The notes beneath the pieces were generated by a model. It did not search any database. It had not been told where the DNA came from and saw only the letters and a program-made list of their open reading frames with translations. DNA of 64,000 nucleotides from CAVQRC01 sp963715045 (GTDB lineage: Bacteria > Planctomycetota > Planctomycetia > Pirellulales > Lacipirellulaceae). The translations under genes and the position numbers were made by a program. Positions 48,201 through 57,742 of this stretch are shown in pieces. The stretch spans positions 124,001 to 188,000 of the forward strand of contig CAVQRC010000003.1 of the NCBI GenBank assembly GCA_963715045.1. The letters are read 5' to 3'. Numbering within the stretch: position 1 is the stretch's first letter; every line of letters begins with the position of its first letter.

Positions 48201-51200
48201 GATCCTCAGGGACGTGCCACTCAGAAATTCGTCGTTCCCGAGGCAGGACAGTATCGGCTGGCCTGCAAAGTGACCGATCCGCAGGGGCGGAGCGAAGTGG
48301 GAGGCTACCTCTTTACGGTGCGCGGCGACAACTTCGACGGCAACGGCTTTCAATTCAACGCCCTGGAACTGGTGCCCGATCGCCGCGAATACCGTCCGGG
48401 TGAACAGGTCGAACTGCAGGTCAATTGCAATCGCGCGGGGGCCACCGTGATGCTGTTTGCCCGGCCCTCCAATGGCGTCTACCAGAAACCGCAGCCAATC
48501 GCCCTGCAAGGCAAGAGTACGGTCGTGTCGCTGGAAGTGACTGACCGAGATATGCCGAACTTCTTTGTCGAAGCGTTCGTGGTGCACGGCGGCCAGGTTC
48601 ATACAGTCGTCCGGGAGATCTACGTGCCTCCCGAGCGGCGGGTTCTCAACGTCGAGGTCGTGCCATCGGCCGAAGCGTATCTGCCCGGCGAGGAGGCGTC
48701 GGTTCAGCTTCAAGTCACCGACCTCGAGGGCCGGCCCGTTGTGGGTTCGATCGTAGCCGCAATCTACGACAAGAGCGTCGAGTACATTGCCGGCGGTATC
48801 AATACGACCGACATCCGGGAGTTCTTCTGGAGCTGGCGGCGAAACCACAGCACCAACCAGGAAACGAACCTCGATCGCGGGTCGGGAAATCTCGTTCCGC
48901 CCGGTCAGGTTGCGATGCAGGACCTGGGGGCGTTTGGCGGTACCGTCGCTGATCAGCGACAGATGCAGCCCAGGACCGCGATGGCCATGCAGGCCCGTGG
49001 TGGCGGTGGAGGGGGCGGAGCGGGCTACTTCGGGGGTGACGCAATGGCACCGGCCGCCGAAATGGCGGTTGACGAAGCGGAAGCGCCCGGTGCATCTGCC
49101 GGCGAACCGCAGCCGCAGCTCGTGGCGGCCAATATCCGCCAGGAGTTCGCCGACACGGCGTTGTGGATCGCCGCTCTCGAAATGGACAGCGACGGAATGG
49201 CGAACATCAATCTGAAGATGCCCGAGAACCTCACGACCTGGAAAATCCGCGTCTGGGGAATGGATCACGGGACGCGGGTCGGGCAGGGGGAAGCGGAAGT
49301 TATCACCCGCAAGAATTTGATCGTGCGGATGCAGGCTCCCCGATTCTTCGTCGAGAACGATGTCGTTGTGCTATCCGCGAACGTTCATAACTATCTCCCC
49401 ACCGACAAACAGGTGACGGTCTCCCTCGAAATGGATGGCTCGTCACTCGAGTTGCTGCCCGCGGAGCAGGGCGGGGCCAAGGCGACCCAGACGGTTGAAA
49501 TCGCCGCCGCCGGCGAGGCACGCGTCGATTGGAAAGTCGTCGCCCGTCACGAGGGAGAGGCGACCATTCGCATGATCGCTCAGACCGACATCGAGTCGGA
49601 CGGGATGCAGATGGAATTCCCGGTCAACGTCCACGGAATGCTGCGTACCGAGTCGTTCACGGGCGTCCTGCGTCCCGACGAGCAACTCCAGAAGTTCGAA
49701 TTCGATGTTCCCGCCGAGCGCCGCGTCGAGGACACGCGGCTCGAAATTCGTTACTCGCCGACTCTTGCCGGCGGGATGGTCGATGCCCTGCCGTACCTGA
49801 TCGATTATCCGTACGGTTGTACCGAGCAGACGCTCAACCGGTTCCTGCCGGCGGTGATCACGCAACGCGTATTGCAGCAGATGGGGCTCGACCTGGCGGC
49901 GATCCGCGACAAGCAGACCAACCTCAATCCGCAGGAACTCGGCGATCCGGCCCAGCGGCGAACCGGGTGGAAGCGGTTCGCGGCGAATCCCGTGTTCAGC
50001 GAAGAAGAGCTCTCGAAGATCGTCAAGGCGGGGCTCGAGCGTCTTAACGAGATGCAGCTTGGCGATGGGGGATGGGGGTGGTTCAGTGGTTACGGGGAAC
50101 GCAGTTCGGCCCACACCACCGCCGTCGTCGTCCACGGGTTGCAACTCGCGATCGAGAATGATGTGGCCGTCGTGCCGGACACACTCGACCGAGGTGTCGC
50201 GTGGCTCAAAGCGTATCAGGCTCGCGAACTGGCCAAGCTCCGCAATGTCGACGCCCAGGGGAACGTCATCGACGATACGAAGCCGGCCAAGACGAGTGCC
50301 GACAACACCGATGCACTCGTCTACATGGTTCTCGTCGATGCCGAGCAGCCAAGCGAGGCGATGCTTGAGTTGCTCTACCGCGATCGGCTCCGACTGGCGG
50401 TCTACAGCCTGGCCACGTTCGGCCTCGGGCTGCTGCACGAGGGTGGCCACGAAGAGCAACTCCAGATGGTGCTCGAGAACATCAGCCAGTACGTGCAGCA
50501 GGACGAAGAGAATCAGACGGCCTGGCTGAACCTGCCGGGCGGGATGTGGTGGTATTGGTACGGCAGTGAGTATGAAGCCCACGCCTACTACCTCAAATTG
50601 CTTGTGGCAACCGATCCCGGGAGCGAAGTCGCTGCGCGAATGGTCAAGTATCTGCTGAATAATCGCAAGCACGCGACGTACTGGAACTCGACCCGCGATA
50701 CGGCCCTGGTCGTCGAGGCGATGGCCGACTATCTGCGGGCAACCAATGAGCTCAGGCCGGACCAGGTGGTCGAGGTGTGGGTCGACGGCGAGAAGCTCAA
50801 GGAGGTCGCGATCGACGCAAAGAATCTGTTCGTATTCGACGCGGGACTGGTGCTCGAGGGGGCTGCCGTCGCGTCCGGGCGGCATCAAGTCGAAATCCGC
50901 CGGCGCGGCACGGGCCCGGTGTATTTCAATGCGTACCTGACGAACTTCACGCTTGTGGATCACATCGAGCGTGCGGGTCTGGAGCTCAAGGTCAATCGCC
51001 GCTACTACCGACTGGTTCCGGAAGACAAGGCGATTGAAGTCTCCGGCGCGGGGTCAGGTGGTGGACCAGCCGGTGGAGAAATACCGTCGTGAGCCGATTG
51101 CCAACCTCGAGGCTGTGGCGAGCGGTGAATTGATCGAAGTAGAACTCGAGATCGAGAGCAAGAACGATTACGAATACATCATGTTGGAAGATCCGAAGGC

Positions 51201-51447
51201 GGCGGGTTTCGAGCCGGTGGAAGTCCGCAGCGGGTACAACGGAAATGCCCTGGGGGCGTATGTCGAGTATCGCGACGAGCGGGTGGTGTTATTCGTGCGG
51301 CAGCTACCGCGGGGTCGGCACAGCGTCGCATATCGGTTACGGGCCGAAATTCCAGGCGAATTCAGTGCGTTGCCGACGAAGGCGGCGGCAATGTACGCAC
51401 CCGAGCTCAAGGGAAATTCGGACGAGTTGCGAGTTACCGTGCGGTAG
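45252..51447 (+). CDS. Alpha-2-macroglobulin family protein (one late frameshift)
   Basis: About 2,064 residues from ATG 45252 (signal peptide: FTGRFTLTVALALTSPVL). The open frame to 45000 reads through a repeat and is rejected. Order: TPR-like N-terminal helices; MG domains from ~residue 480 (LLTARMKQGNVCKIVVWL, YSITDRPVYRPEQPVHFKFW); a Trp-rich insertion (47680-47830); further MG domains; a Gly/Met/Ala-rich segment (48960-49125) where the bait region should be; the A2M domain (ALWIAALEMDSDGMANINL); and the thioester YPYGCTEQTLNRF (Cys ~1523). Then come the terpenoid-cyclase-like toroid (DGGWGWFSGYGERSSAHTTA) and C-terminal domain. The frame changes within gggg at ~51050, restoring QVVDQPVEKYRREPIANLEA to the stop at 51447. 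It should trap proteases in the periplasm by thioester linkage. The usual partner pbpC is not adjacent. Confidence 0.92.
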
Positions 51448-51455
51448 CGGTGGCG

Positions 51456-51635
51456 TCACGAACCGAATGCACCGCTGAGTTGCTGTGCCGAGCTGTCGAA
51501 GCTGTCGGCAGTTGCCTGCGACATGCTGTTCACGGCACCGATACAGGCGATGACAATCAGCGCGAGCAGTACGCCGTACTCGACGGCGGTGGGCCCGTCT
51601 TCTTCGTGCCAGAGCCTCTTGAATAGCTTCTTCAT
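51456..51635 (-). CDS. Flp/Fap-type pilin
   Basis: 59 residues from ATG 51635 (an upstream ATG at 51668 is in frame but makes an atypical leader). The short basic leader MKKLFKRLWHEEDG is followed by PTAVEYGVLLALIVIACIGA, the Flp signature: cleavage after Gly, Glu and Tyr at +5/+6, and a hydrophobic helix. The remainder (DSFDSSAQQLSGAFGS) is typical of Flp subunits. Prepilin peptidase should release the mature pilin, which polymerises into Tad-type pili or an envelope filament. No tad/cpa secretion genes are in the window, so the assembly machinery is elsewhere. It is convergent with the alpha-2-macroglobulin gene, 8 bp apart. Confidence 0.9.
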   Translation of the reverse strand: MKKLFKRLWHEEDGPTAVEYGVLLALIVIACIGAVNSMSQATADSFDSSAQQLSGAFGS

Positions 51636-51824
51636 GACTTGTTGCCCCCAGCGAAAAATCGTTTTCACGGGGCCGCATCGGTGCCGTTGAGACGTTTTGG
51701 AATCCGCTATCGAAAACGTACGTCACGGGTGGCGAAATGCAAGGCGGCTCCTCAATTAATCGCGATCAACAACGCACCGGAGTCGCCGCCATGTTGTATT
51801 TTGAACACACACGTTTCATTCCGG

Positions 51825-51863
51825 AAACAAACGCAGCCGGCCATCCTGCTGGATGGCCGGCTG
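51825..51863 (-). terminator. Intrinsic terminator downstream of the A-type Fe-S carrier gene
   Basis: CAGCCGGCCATCC (51834-51846) pairs perfectly with GGATGGCCGGCTG (51851-51863): a 13-bp stem with loop TGCT. Read on the minus strand it is followed by CGTTTGTTT, a T-rich tail. It starts 50 bases after the stop of the gene at 51913. Confidence 0.85.
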
Positions 51864-51912
51864 TGAATCGAAACACAATGAATGAGGAGCAACGCGGCTC
51901 TGGCCCGCTTAC

Positions 51913-52299
51913 TCATGCCTGGAAGCTGTGACCGCAGCCGCAGGTCTTGGTGGCATTCGGATTGTTAAACGTGAAGCCGCGGCGATCGATCCCTTCGTAA
52001 AAGTCGACCGTCGTGCCTTCGAGGAACAGCGCGCTCTTCTTGTCGACGACCATGGTCACGCCGTGCTGTTCGATTTTCGTGTCCTGACTCGCGTCGTAAT
52101 TCTTGTCAAATCCGAGCGAGTAGGAAAAGCCGCTGCAGCCGCCACCGGCGATCCCTACCCGGAGCAGCGTTCCTTCTTCGAATTTTTGATCCTCGATGAT
52201 CCGCTTGACTTCGGCGGCTGCCTGCTCGGTCAACGAGAGGGCCGAGGAGCACGGGGTGGAGGGTGGCGACGTGGTGGACGGGTCGGATGTCATCGACAT
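51913..52299 (-). CDS. A-type iron-sulfur cluster carrier (IscA/ErpA/HesB family)
   Basis: About 128 residues from ATG 52299 (an ATG at 52344 adds 15 unlikely residues). A Ser/Thr/Pro-rich start precedes the HesB domain: LSLTEQAAAEVKRIIEDQKF, LLRVGIAGGGCSGFSYSLGF with the first Cys ligand, VVDKKSALFLEGTTVDFYEG, and TFNNPNATKTCGCGHSF with the CGCG pair. The three Cys bind a transient [2Fe-2S] or [4Fe-4S] cluster for delivery to apoproteins in the cytoplasm. An intrinsic terminator lies downstream. The cysteine desulfurase gene, its functional partner, is upstream on the same strand, 324 bp away. Confidence 0.93.
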   Translation of the reverse strand: MSMTSDPSTTSPPSTPCSSALSLTEQAAAEVKRIIEDQKFEEGTLLRVGIAGGGCSGFSYSLGFDKNYDASQDTKIEQHGVTMVVDKKSALFLEGTTVDFYEGIDRRGFTFNNPNATKTCGCGHSFQA

Positions 52300-52623
52300 G
52301 ATGTTGGCATCTCCGCAAGAGCTGGTGTAGGCGAATCCCATCAAGGTGCCACAACTGGCACGCCCGAAAGTACTTAGGCCGAAAAGGACCGTTCTGTCGC
52401 CTAAATTATACCAATCGGTGGAGTGAGGGAAGGGACGTTACCCTCAATTCGGCCACCACCATGTGCGGGAACCCGGAGCCTCGTTGTTCTACAGATCTCC
52501 GGTGCTGAACCACAGAGACCTCAGCCCGGCCGACGTCGCAGCTTGATTCGGTAGCCAAACCGGTCGTATCGAGGAAAGCCACAGAGAAAGACGAGGGCAC
52601 AGAGAGACATCGTCCACGGACCG
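52300..52623. other. 324-bp spacer with CACAGAGA low-complexity words
   Basis: No gene. ACCACAGAGACC (near 52509), GCCACAGAGAAAG (near 52578) and GGCACAGAGAGAC (near 52597) are degenerate copies of a CACAGAGA repeat. The promoter of the carrier gene should lie here if it is not co-transcribed with the desulfurase gene. Confidence 0.5.
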
Positions 52624-53902
52624 CTAGTGCGCTGCGGTTCGGTCCCCGTGCCGGTGCTCAGCGTCCTCGGCGACCTCGGTGGCTTCACTATCCTCCCGTG
52701 CGGCGGGGACGCCGAGGAACTCGGTTCGCAGTCGGGAGACAGCCTGGGTCACTTTCAGGGCTGCCTGATCGATTTCCTCGGCCGTATTGAAACGGCCGAT
52801 CCCGAACCGCAAACTGCTGCGAACCCGGTCTTCCGGGAGGCCCAGAGCGGCCAGGACGTGGCTGGGCCGAGGGTCGGCGGAGGTGCAGGCGGCCCCGCTG
52901 CTGACCGCCACGTCGTCCATGTTCACGAGCAGCGCCTCGCCATCGACGTCGGCGAACGACAGCGAAAGATTTCCCGCCAGGCGGCAGCGGTCCCCCGCGG
53001 AATCGACCGCGTCCAGGTGCGGACCGCAGAGCGTCACACGGGACAGCTGTGACTCGATGGCTGCGAACAGCCTCTGACGGAGTTCAAAGAGTCGCCCGGA
53101 CTCGGTCTCCATCTCGCTGCACGCGATTTCGACCGCTCTGGCGAACCCCACGATGCCGGGCGTGTTCAGCGTCCCGCTGCGGCGACCTGCTTGCTGGCCC
53201 CCACCGGTAATCTGCGGATCGAGTCGGACAACCGGATTGCGGCGGCGGACGTAGAGCGCCCCGATCCCTTTGGGCCCGTAGATCTTGTGGGCAGTGAAGC
53301 TCATCAGGTCGACGCCCAACTGGTCGACGTCTACCGGGATCTTGCCGACCGCCTGCGTCGCATCGCAGTGCAGCAGCACTCCGGCTTGTTTGCAGATCTG
53401 TGCCGATCTCGGCAATTGGCTGAATGACTCCGATTTCGTTGTTCGCCAGCATGACCGACACGAGCACGGTGGAGTCGGTGATTGCCGCCGCGACCTGCTC
53501 GGGTGCCAGTCGTCCTGCCACCGGCGATCCATGTGGTTCGACGTCGAGCAGCGTGACCTGATAGCCTCTCCGGGACAATCGCTCGAGCGGGCCGAGCACG
53601 GCCTTGTGTTCGATGCGGTTGCTGACGATCTGGTCGCCGCGCCGGCGATTTCGCTCGCAGACGCCGCGGATGGCCAGGTTGTTGCTCTCGGTGGCTCCGC
53701 TCGTGAAGACGATTTCCGAATCCTCGGCACCCACCGCCGCGGCAATCGCGCCGCGGGCAGACTGGATCGCCGCCGCCGCTGCCGCGCCATAACTGTGAAT
53801 GCTGCCCGGATTACCGAACTGTTCGGAAAAAAAAGGCAACACTGCTTCGACGACACGTGGGTCCATCGGAGTCGTGGCGTGGTGGTCGAGATAGATGCTC
53901 AT
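52624..53902 (-). CDS. Cysteine desulfurase (NifS/IscS family), one frameshift
   Basis: About 425 residues after joining two frames. MSIYLDHHATTPMDPRVVEA, FTSGATESNNLAIRGV, the PLP-contact region IEHKAVLGPLERLSRRGY and VSVMLANNEIGVIQPIAEI are in the first frame. One extra g near 53413 shifts it, and the second frame gives AQICKQAGVLLHCDATQAVG, DLMSFTAHKIYGPKGIGALY (Schiff-base Lys in SFTAHK), the active-site Cys loop SSGAACTSADPRPSHVLAAL and SLRFGIGRFNTAEEID. The enzyme releases sulfur from cysteine for Fe-S cluster assembly. The short active-site loop and RxGTxNxP block (RRSGTLNTPGIVGF) fit group I (IscS/NifS). The tail (EDSEATEVAEDAEHRHGDR) is acidic and not conserved. An IscU scaffold gene is not seen nearby. 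Confidence 0.9.
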
Positions 53903-54022
53903 GGGGCACTATTCTACCGATCCCAAAACGTCCTGGAGCATGACCCGGAGTCGGGCGGTTTCCGCAACCGGGCAATCCAGTCGCTGAAGCTGCTGCGGGA
54001 ATCGGCTCCGAAGCATGGGCAC

Positions 54023-54643
54023 TCACGCGAAGAGTGCCCGAATGGCGATCTGCGACCAGGTTTCGAACTGCTCGAGTTCGCGTACAAGTTCCTCGACAGG
54101 GCGAAATCCGGCTGCCAGGATCTCGTCCTCACGCGGTCGCACGTGGGGTTGTTCGACGTCGAACAGGTGGACGACCCCCAGATGTACGCGGCCGACCGGC
54201 GTCTGATCATCGTTGATCAATCCTACGCACGTGGCCTCGAACGGGGTATCGATCTCGACCTCCTCTTCGAGCTCGCGTTGCATTCCGGCGTCATAGACAT
54301 CGCTCGACGAGGCTGACTCTGCGTCGAGGGTCGAAATGTGTCCGCCGACGCCGATGCTGCGAAGCCGATGCAGGCGGCCTTCACCCTGGCCTGTGCCGCG
54401 GGTGTACTGGAATACGGACACGTTGCCGGCCGCGTCGCGATGTTGAAACACGACGTACGGGATCAACTGCTTGTAGCCTGGATCCTCCTCCATCTCCGAG
54501 CGGGGGAGGTAGGTCACCTCGGGACTGTGCAGCAGTGGCAGGACGTACTTCTCGACATCGGTTGTAAAGCCCTGGAAATGCCCCAGCTCGTGGAAACGTT
54601 CCGTGGGCACTACCAACACGCGTTCGGATTCGGCGAGTTGCAT
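54023..54643 (-). CDS. Nudix-fold predicted phosphoesterase
   Basis: About 206 residues from ATG 54643; a longer frame to 54688 is less likely. MQLAESERVLVVPTERFHEL and FQGFTTDVEKYVLPLL begin the protein. VVFQHRDAAGNVSVFQYTRG leads into IGVGGHIS and the Nudix box DAGMQRELEEEVEID, with RE..EE helix residues that bind Mg2+; the terminal Gly of the classic box is replaced. C-terminal strands follow (GLINDDQTPVGRVHLGVVHL). This looks like the family annotated as predicted phosphoesterase (Nudix), about 200 residues, whose substrate is unknown. It ends 120 bp before the desulfurase start, same strand. Confidence 0.85.
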   Translation of the reverse strand: MQLAESERVLVVPTERFHELGHFQGFTTDVEKYVLPLLHSPEVTYLPRSEMEEDPGYKQLIPYVVFQHRDAAGNVSVFQYTRGTGQGEGRLHRLRSIGVGGHISTLDAESASSSDVYDAGMQRELEEEVEIDTPFEATCVGLINDDQTPVGRVHLGVVHLFDVEQPHVRPREDEILAAGFRPVEELVRELEQFETWSQIAIRALFA

Positions 54644-54873
54644 CGTGCGACCTCGAGGTGTGTATGGCGATCGGTTCAGAAGGGTCAATGGCCTGGTGCC
54701 ACGACTCGCGAGTCAGCTTAGAGCATCGATCCGGAGTGGGCGAGGGGAGGGGATCGCATTGCCAATCGGTGTCTCTTTTACTCTACTGACTCCCCGGATA
54801 ACGCCAACCGAGCGAGAGCGAAGCGGCTGGCGAAGCGGTCGGCGAGCGGCGGCGAGCGAGTCTTCCAGAGAGG

Positions 54874-56307
54874 ATGGCGAAAGTGAACCTGTTGATCAAG
54901 CACGGTCGTGTGGTCACGGCCACGGACGATTTCTGCGGAGACGTATTGTGCGTGGGAGAGCAGGTGGCGCAGATCGCCCCGTCCATCGATCCACCGGCGA
55001 ATTGCGAGATCGTGGATGCCCGGGGCAAATACGTGTTCCCCGGCTTCATCGACCCCCACGTGCATATCTATCTGCCATTCATGGGCACGTATGCGAAGGA
55101 CGACTACGATTCCGGCAGTCGGGCCGCATTGATTGGCGGTACCACGACGCTCATCGAAATGTGTTGTCCCGCGCGCGGCGACGAACCTCTCGAGGCGTAC
55201 CAACTCTGGAAGTCGAAGGCCGCGGGTGTGTCGGCCTGCGATTACTCGTTTCATATGGGCGTCTCCCGGTTCGATGCGGGGGTCGAGCAGCAGCTGCGAG
55301 AAATCGTCGCCGACGGAATCGGGTCTTTCAAAATCTTTCTGGCGTACAAGGGGGCGTTCGGTATCAGTGATGAAGAGCTGTACGCGACGTTGACGCTCGC
55401 CCGCGAGTTGGGGGTGATTGTGACCGCCCATTGCGAGAACGAAACCGCGGTGGCACAGCGGCAGGCGACGCTTCTCTCGGAAGGCAAAACGGGCCCCCGG
55501 TGGCATGAGGTCTCTCGACCCGAGTCCGTCGAAACCGACGGGGTCCATCACCTGATGACGTTTGCCGAATTGACCGGGGCCCACGTCTACGTGGTGCACA
55601 CCAGTTGCGAGGGCGCGGTGCGGGCGGCGGCCGAAGCTCGGCTGCGGGGCGTGCAGGCCTGGATCGAGACCGTCATTCCGTATCTCATCCTCGATAAACG
55701 CGACGCGGAACGCGACGACTTCGAGGGAGCCAAGTACGTGATGTCGCCACCGCTTCGCGATCGCCGCAATCAACCCTTCCTGTGGGAGGCCTTGCGGACC
55801 CGGCTGATCAGCACCGTGGCGACCGACCATGCGCCGTTCGACTTTCATTCACAGAAACAGCTCGGCCGTAACGATTTCACGCAGATCCCCAACGGCATTC
55901 CCTCGGTCGAAGATCGGATCAATCTGCTTTACTCGTACGGCGTGGCGAAGGGGAGAATCGACCTGGGCACGTTCGTCGATGCGGCCAGTACTCAGGCGGC
56001 GAAACTGTTCGGCCTGTACCCCCGCAAGGGCACGATCGCAGTCGGCAGCGACGCGGATCTGGTGGTCTACGATCCGACGTATCGGGGACACATCTCCGCC
56101 GCTACGCAGACCATGAACGTCGATTACAGTGCGTTCGAAGGCATCGAAATCGTGGGCCGACCGACGCTGGTCACGGTCCGCGGAAAGGTCCAGGTGCGAG
56201 ACGGAGAATTCGTCGGCGAACTTGGTGACGGTCGGCAAATCGCCCGCCCGTGCTCGCATGCCGCGGCGGAGCCTCAATTTGTTGACACGGCTATCGGAGA
56301 ACCCTAG
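54874..56307 (+). CDS. Dihydropyrimidinase / D-hydantoinase family amidohydrolase
   Basis: 477 residues. The two His of the first metal site are in GFIDPHVHIY; the carbamylated Lys is in GSFKIFLAYKG (~150); further ligands are AHCENE (~183) and YVVHTSCEGA (~239), with the Asp in TVATDHAPFDF (~315). SQKQLGRNDFTQIPNGIPSV and the C-terminal ADLVVYDP block complete the fold. The enzyme opens cyclic diamides such as dihydrouracil in reductive pyrimidine catabolism or related hydantoins. Starts: ATG 54874 directly touches AGAGAGG, whereas GTG 54883 lies 9 bases from it and gives MNLLIKHGRVVT, the usual family N-terminus, so translation may begin at 54883. No dihydropyrimidine dehydrogenase or beta-ureidopropionase gene is adjacent. 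Confidence 0.92.
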   Translation: MAKVNLLIKHGRVVTATDDFCGDVLCVGEQVAQIAPSIDPPANCEIVDARGKYVFPGFIDPHVHIYLPFMGTYAKDDYDSGSRAALIGGTTTLIEMCCPARGDEPLEAYQLWKSKAAGVSACDYSFHMGVSRFDAGVEQQLREIVADGIGSFKIFLAYKGAFGISDEELYATLTLARELGVIVTAHCENETAVAQRQATLLSEGKTGPRWHEVSRPESVETDGVHHLMTFAELTGAHVYVVHTSCEGAVRAAAEARLRGVQAWIETVIPYLILDKRDAERDDFEGAKYVMSPPLRDRRNQPFLWEALRTRLISTVATDHAPFDFHSQKQLGRNDFTQIPNGIPSVEDRINLLYSYGVAKGRIDLGTFVDAASTQAAKLFGLYPRKGTIAVGSDADLVVYDPTYRGHISAATQTMNVDYSAFEGIEIVGRPTLVTVRGKVQVRDGEFVGELGDGRQIARPCSHAAAEPQFVDTAIGEP

Positions 56308-56355
56308 ACTCCACACCAATTCTCATGTGGCCATTCGTGCCTGGGAGGCGGAGCC

Positions 56356-57288
56356 GTGGAAAGATTCGGGTTGTGCAGGCGGCGGGGAAGTTCCTCGCCT
56401 GCGTTTACGCTGGTCGAGTTGCTCGTGGTGATTGCCATCATCGGGATTCTGGTCTCCTTGTTGCTGCCGGCCGTGCAATCCGCACGAGAAGCGGCGCGAC
56501 GCACGCAGTGCCTCAACCATCTCAAGCAGATCGGCCTCGGATTTCAGCTGCATGCCGATTCGTTGAAGATCTACCCGGACGGCGGGGTCGCACAGTGGGC
56601 CCGGCGGCTCAGGGACGATCAGGGGCGACCTGCGATCGCCCCCTATCAGGCATGGGGTTGGCCCTACCAGTTGCTTCCCTACATCGAGGAAATGGCCGTG
56701 TGGGAATCCAAGGCAGACCGCGACGTCATGGGTGCTACCATCCAGATCTATTTCTGCCCTTCGCGCCGCGAGCCGCAGCACATCGACAGCCGCATGATGA
56801 TGGACTACGCGGGCAATGCCGGCTCACGCGACGAGCCCGGAAATATGAACTGGGGCATGATGGGCAATGGACTGGACGGAGTTCTGGTCCGCTCTTCATT
56901 CGGCAGGCAGTCCGAGGATCGCAGCCAGTCGATTGTTCCCGCGCGTCACATCGGAGACGGTACGTCCAAGACGCTGCTTGTCAGTGAGAAATGTCTCAAC
57001 CTGGCTCGGCTCGGCAGCTCGCAGCCGGATGACGACAGTGGATACGTCGACGGTTGGGACTGGGACAATGAGCGGTGGGGATACTTCGCGCCCTCCCCCG
57101 ACTATCACAACGAGGAGGGGTCGCAAGTCCCGTTCATGGGGGCTTTCGGGTCATCCCACGCGGGCGTCTTCAATGCGGTATTTTGTGACGGCTCGGTTCG
57201 CTCGCTTCGCTATGACGTCGACCTGGAGGTATTCAAGCTTGTCTGCTCCCGCGCTGATCAGCAGGTTTATGACGCGGCCGCTTTGTAA
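56356..57288 (+). CDS. DUF1559 protein with type IV prepilin-like N-terminus
   Basis: 310 residues from GTG 56356, preceded by GGGAGG at 7-8 bases. The prepilin motif AFTLVELLVVIAIIGILVSL is followed by the family block LLPAVQSAREAARRTQCLNH and LKQIGLGFQLHAD. The DUF1559 (SBP_bac_10) body then contains NGLDGVLVRSSF, HIGDGTSKTLLVSEKCL, VFNAVFCDGSVRSLRYDVDL. Such pseudopilin-like proteins are strongly expanded in Planctomycetota; they probably enter the inner membrane by the prepilin route and may belong to type II secretion-like machinery. The last 20 bp overlap the start of the lipoprotein gene, a common planctomycete pairing. Confidence 0.93.
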   Translation: MERFGLCRRRGSSSPAFTLVELLVVIAIIGILVSLLLPAVQSAREAARRTQCLNHLKQIGLGFQLHADSLKIYPDGGVAQWARRLRDDQGRPAIAPYQAWGWPYQLLPYIEEMAVWESKADRDVMGATIQIYFCPSRREPQHIDSRMMMDYAGNAGSRDEPGNMNWGMMGNGLDGVLVRSSFGRQSEDRSQSIVPARHIGDGTSKTLLVSEKCLNLARLGSSQPDDDSGYVDGWDWDNERWGYFAPSPDYHNEEGSQVPFMGAFGSSHAGVFNAVFCDGSVRSLRYDVDLEVFKLVCSRADQQVYDAAAL

Positions 57289-57733
57289 ATCGCAGGCGAC
57301 GCGGAGTCGGTCCGAACTGAAACGCAAGCGAGGCGGATTCCTGTCGTCGCGGGTCGCGGCGTTGGTGTTTCTGACAGGGGTGATCGGTTGCGGGCGTTCC
57401 ACGGGGATCGAACGGTATGATCTCTCGGGCGAAGTCAGCTTTCAGGGACAACCGGTCCCCAAAGGCTACATCACCTTTGCGCCGGATAAGAAAGCGGGGA
57501 ATCAAGGCCCCGGCGCGAATGCGACGATCATCGACGGCCGGTACGAGACGCTGCCTGGTCAGGGGACGGTCGGTGGGCCGCACGTGGTTCGAATCGTCGG
57601 CAACGACGGCGTGCCTTACGAGGCCGAACCGGGGATGACCGTTCCGGTCGGGAAACCTCTCTTTCCGCCGCACGAGATACGGGTTGACCTGCCCCGCGAA
57701 ACGGCGACGCAGGATTTCGCGGTCGTGCCGTAG
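57269..57733 (+). CDS. Small lipoprotein of the DUF1559-partner type
   Basis: About 154 residues from ATG 57269, 20 bp inside the DUF1559 gene; the longer frame upstream is a shadow. A basic start (RSRSELKRKRGGFLSSR) leads into a lipoprotein signal (VAALVFLTGVIGCGRS, lipobox V-I-G-C). The mature part has a compact beta domain, YDLSGEVSFQGQPVPKGYIT, FAPDKKAGNQGPGANATIID, GRYETLPGQGTVGGPHVVRI, resembling the carboxypeptidase-regulatory-like fold seen in many such partners. The gene is translationally coupled to DUF1559. Role unknown; outer-membrane or periplasmic anchoring is inferred from the lipobox. Confidence 0.85.
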   Translation: MTRPLCKSQATRSRSELKRKRGGFLSSRVAALVFLTGVIGCGRSTGIERYDLSGEVSFQGQPVPKGYITFAPDKKAGNQGPGANATIIDGRYETLPGQGTVGGPHVVRIVGNDGVPYEAEPGMTVPVGKPLFPPHEIRVDLPRETATQDFAVVP

Positions 57734-57742
57734 CGTTTTGCT

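Noticed and set aside
47217..49268. 683-residue ORF on the minus strand
   Set aside because: Antisense shadow of the alpha-2-macroglobulin gene; His/Arg/Asp-rich without domain content. G+C-rich third positions keep antisense frames open.
56867..57268. Long upstream part of the lipoprotein frame
   Set aside because: It lies inside the DUF1559 gene in another frame with Arg/Ser-rich shadow composition; the lipoprotein signal begins after 57269.
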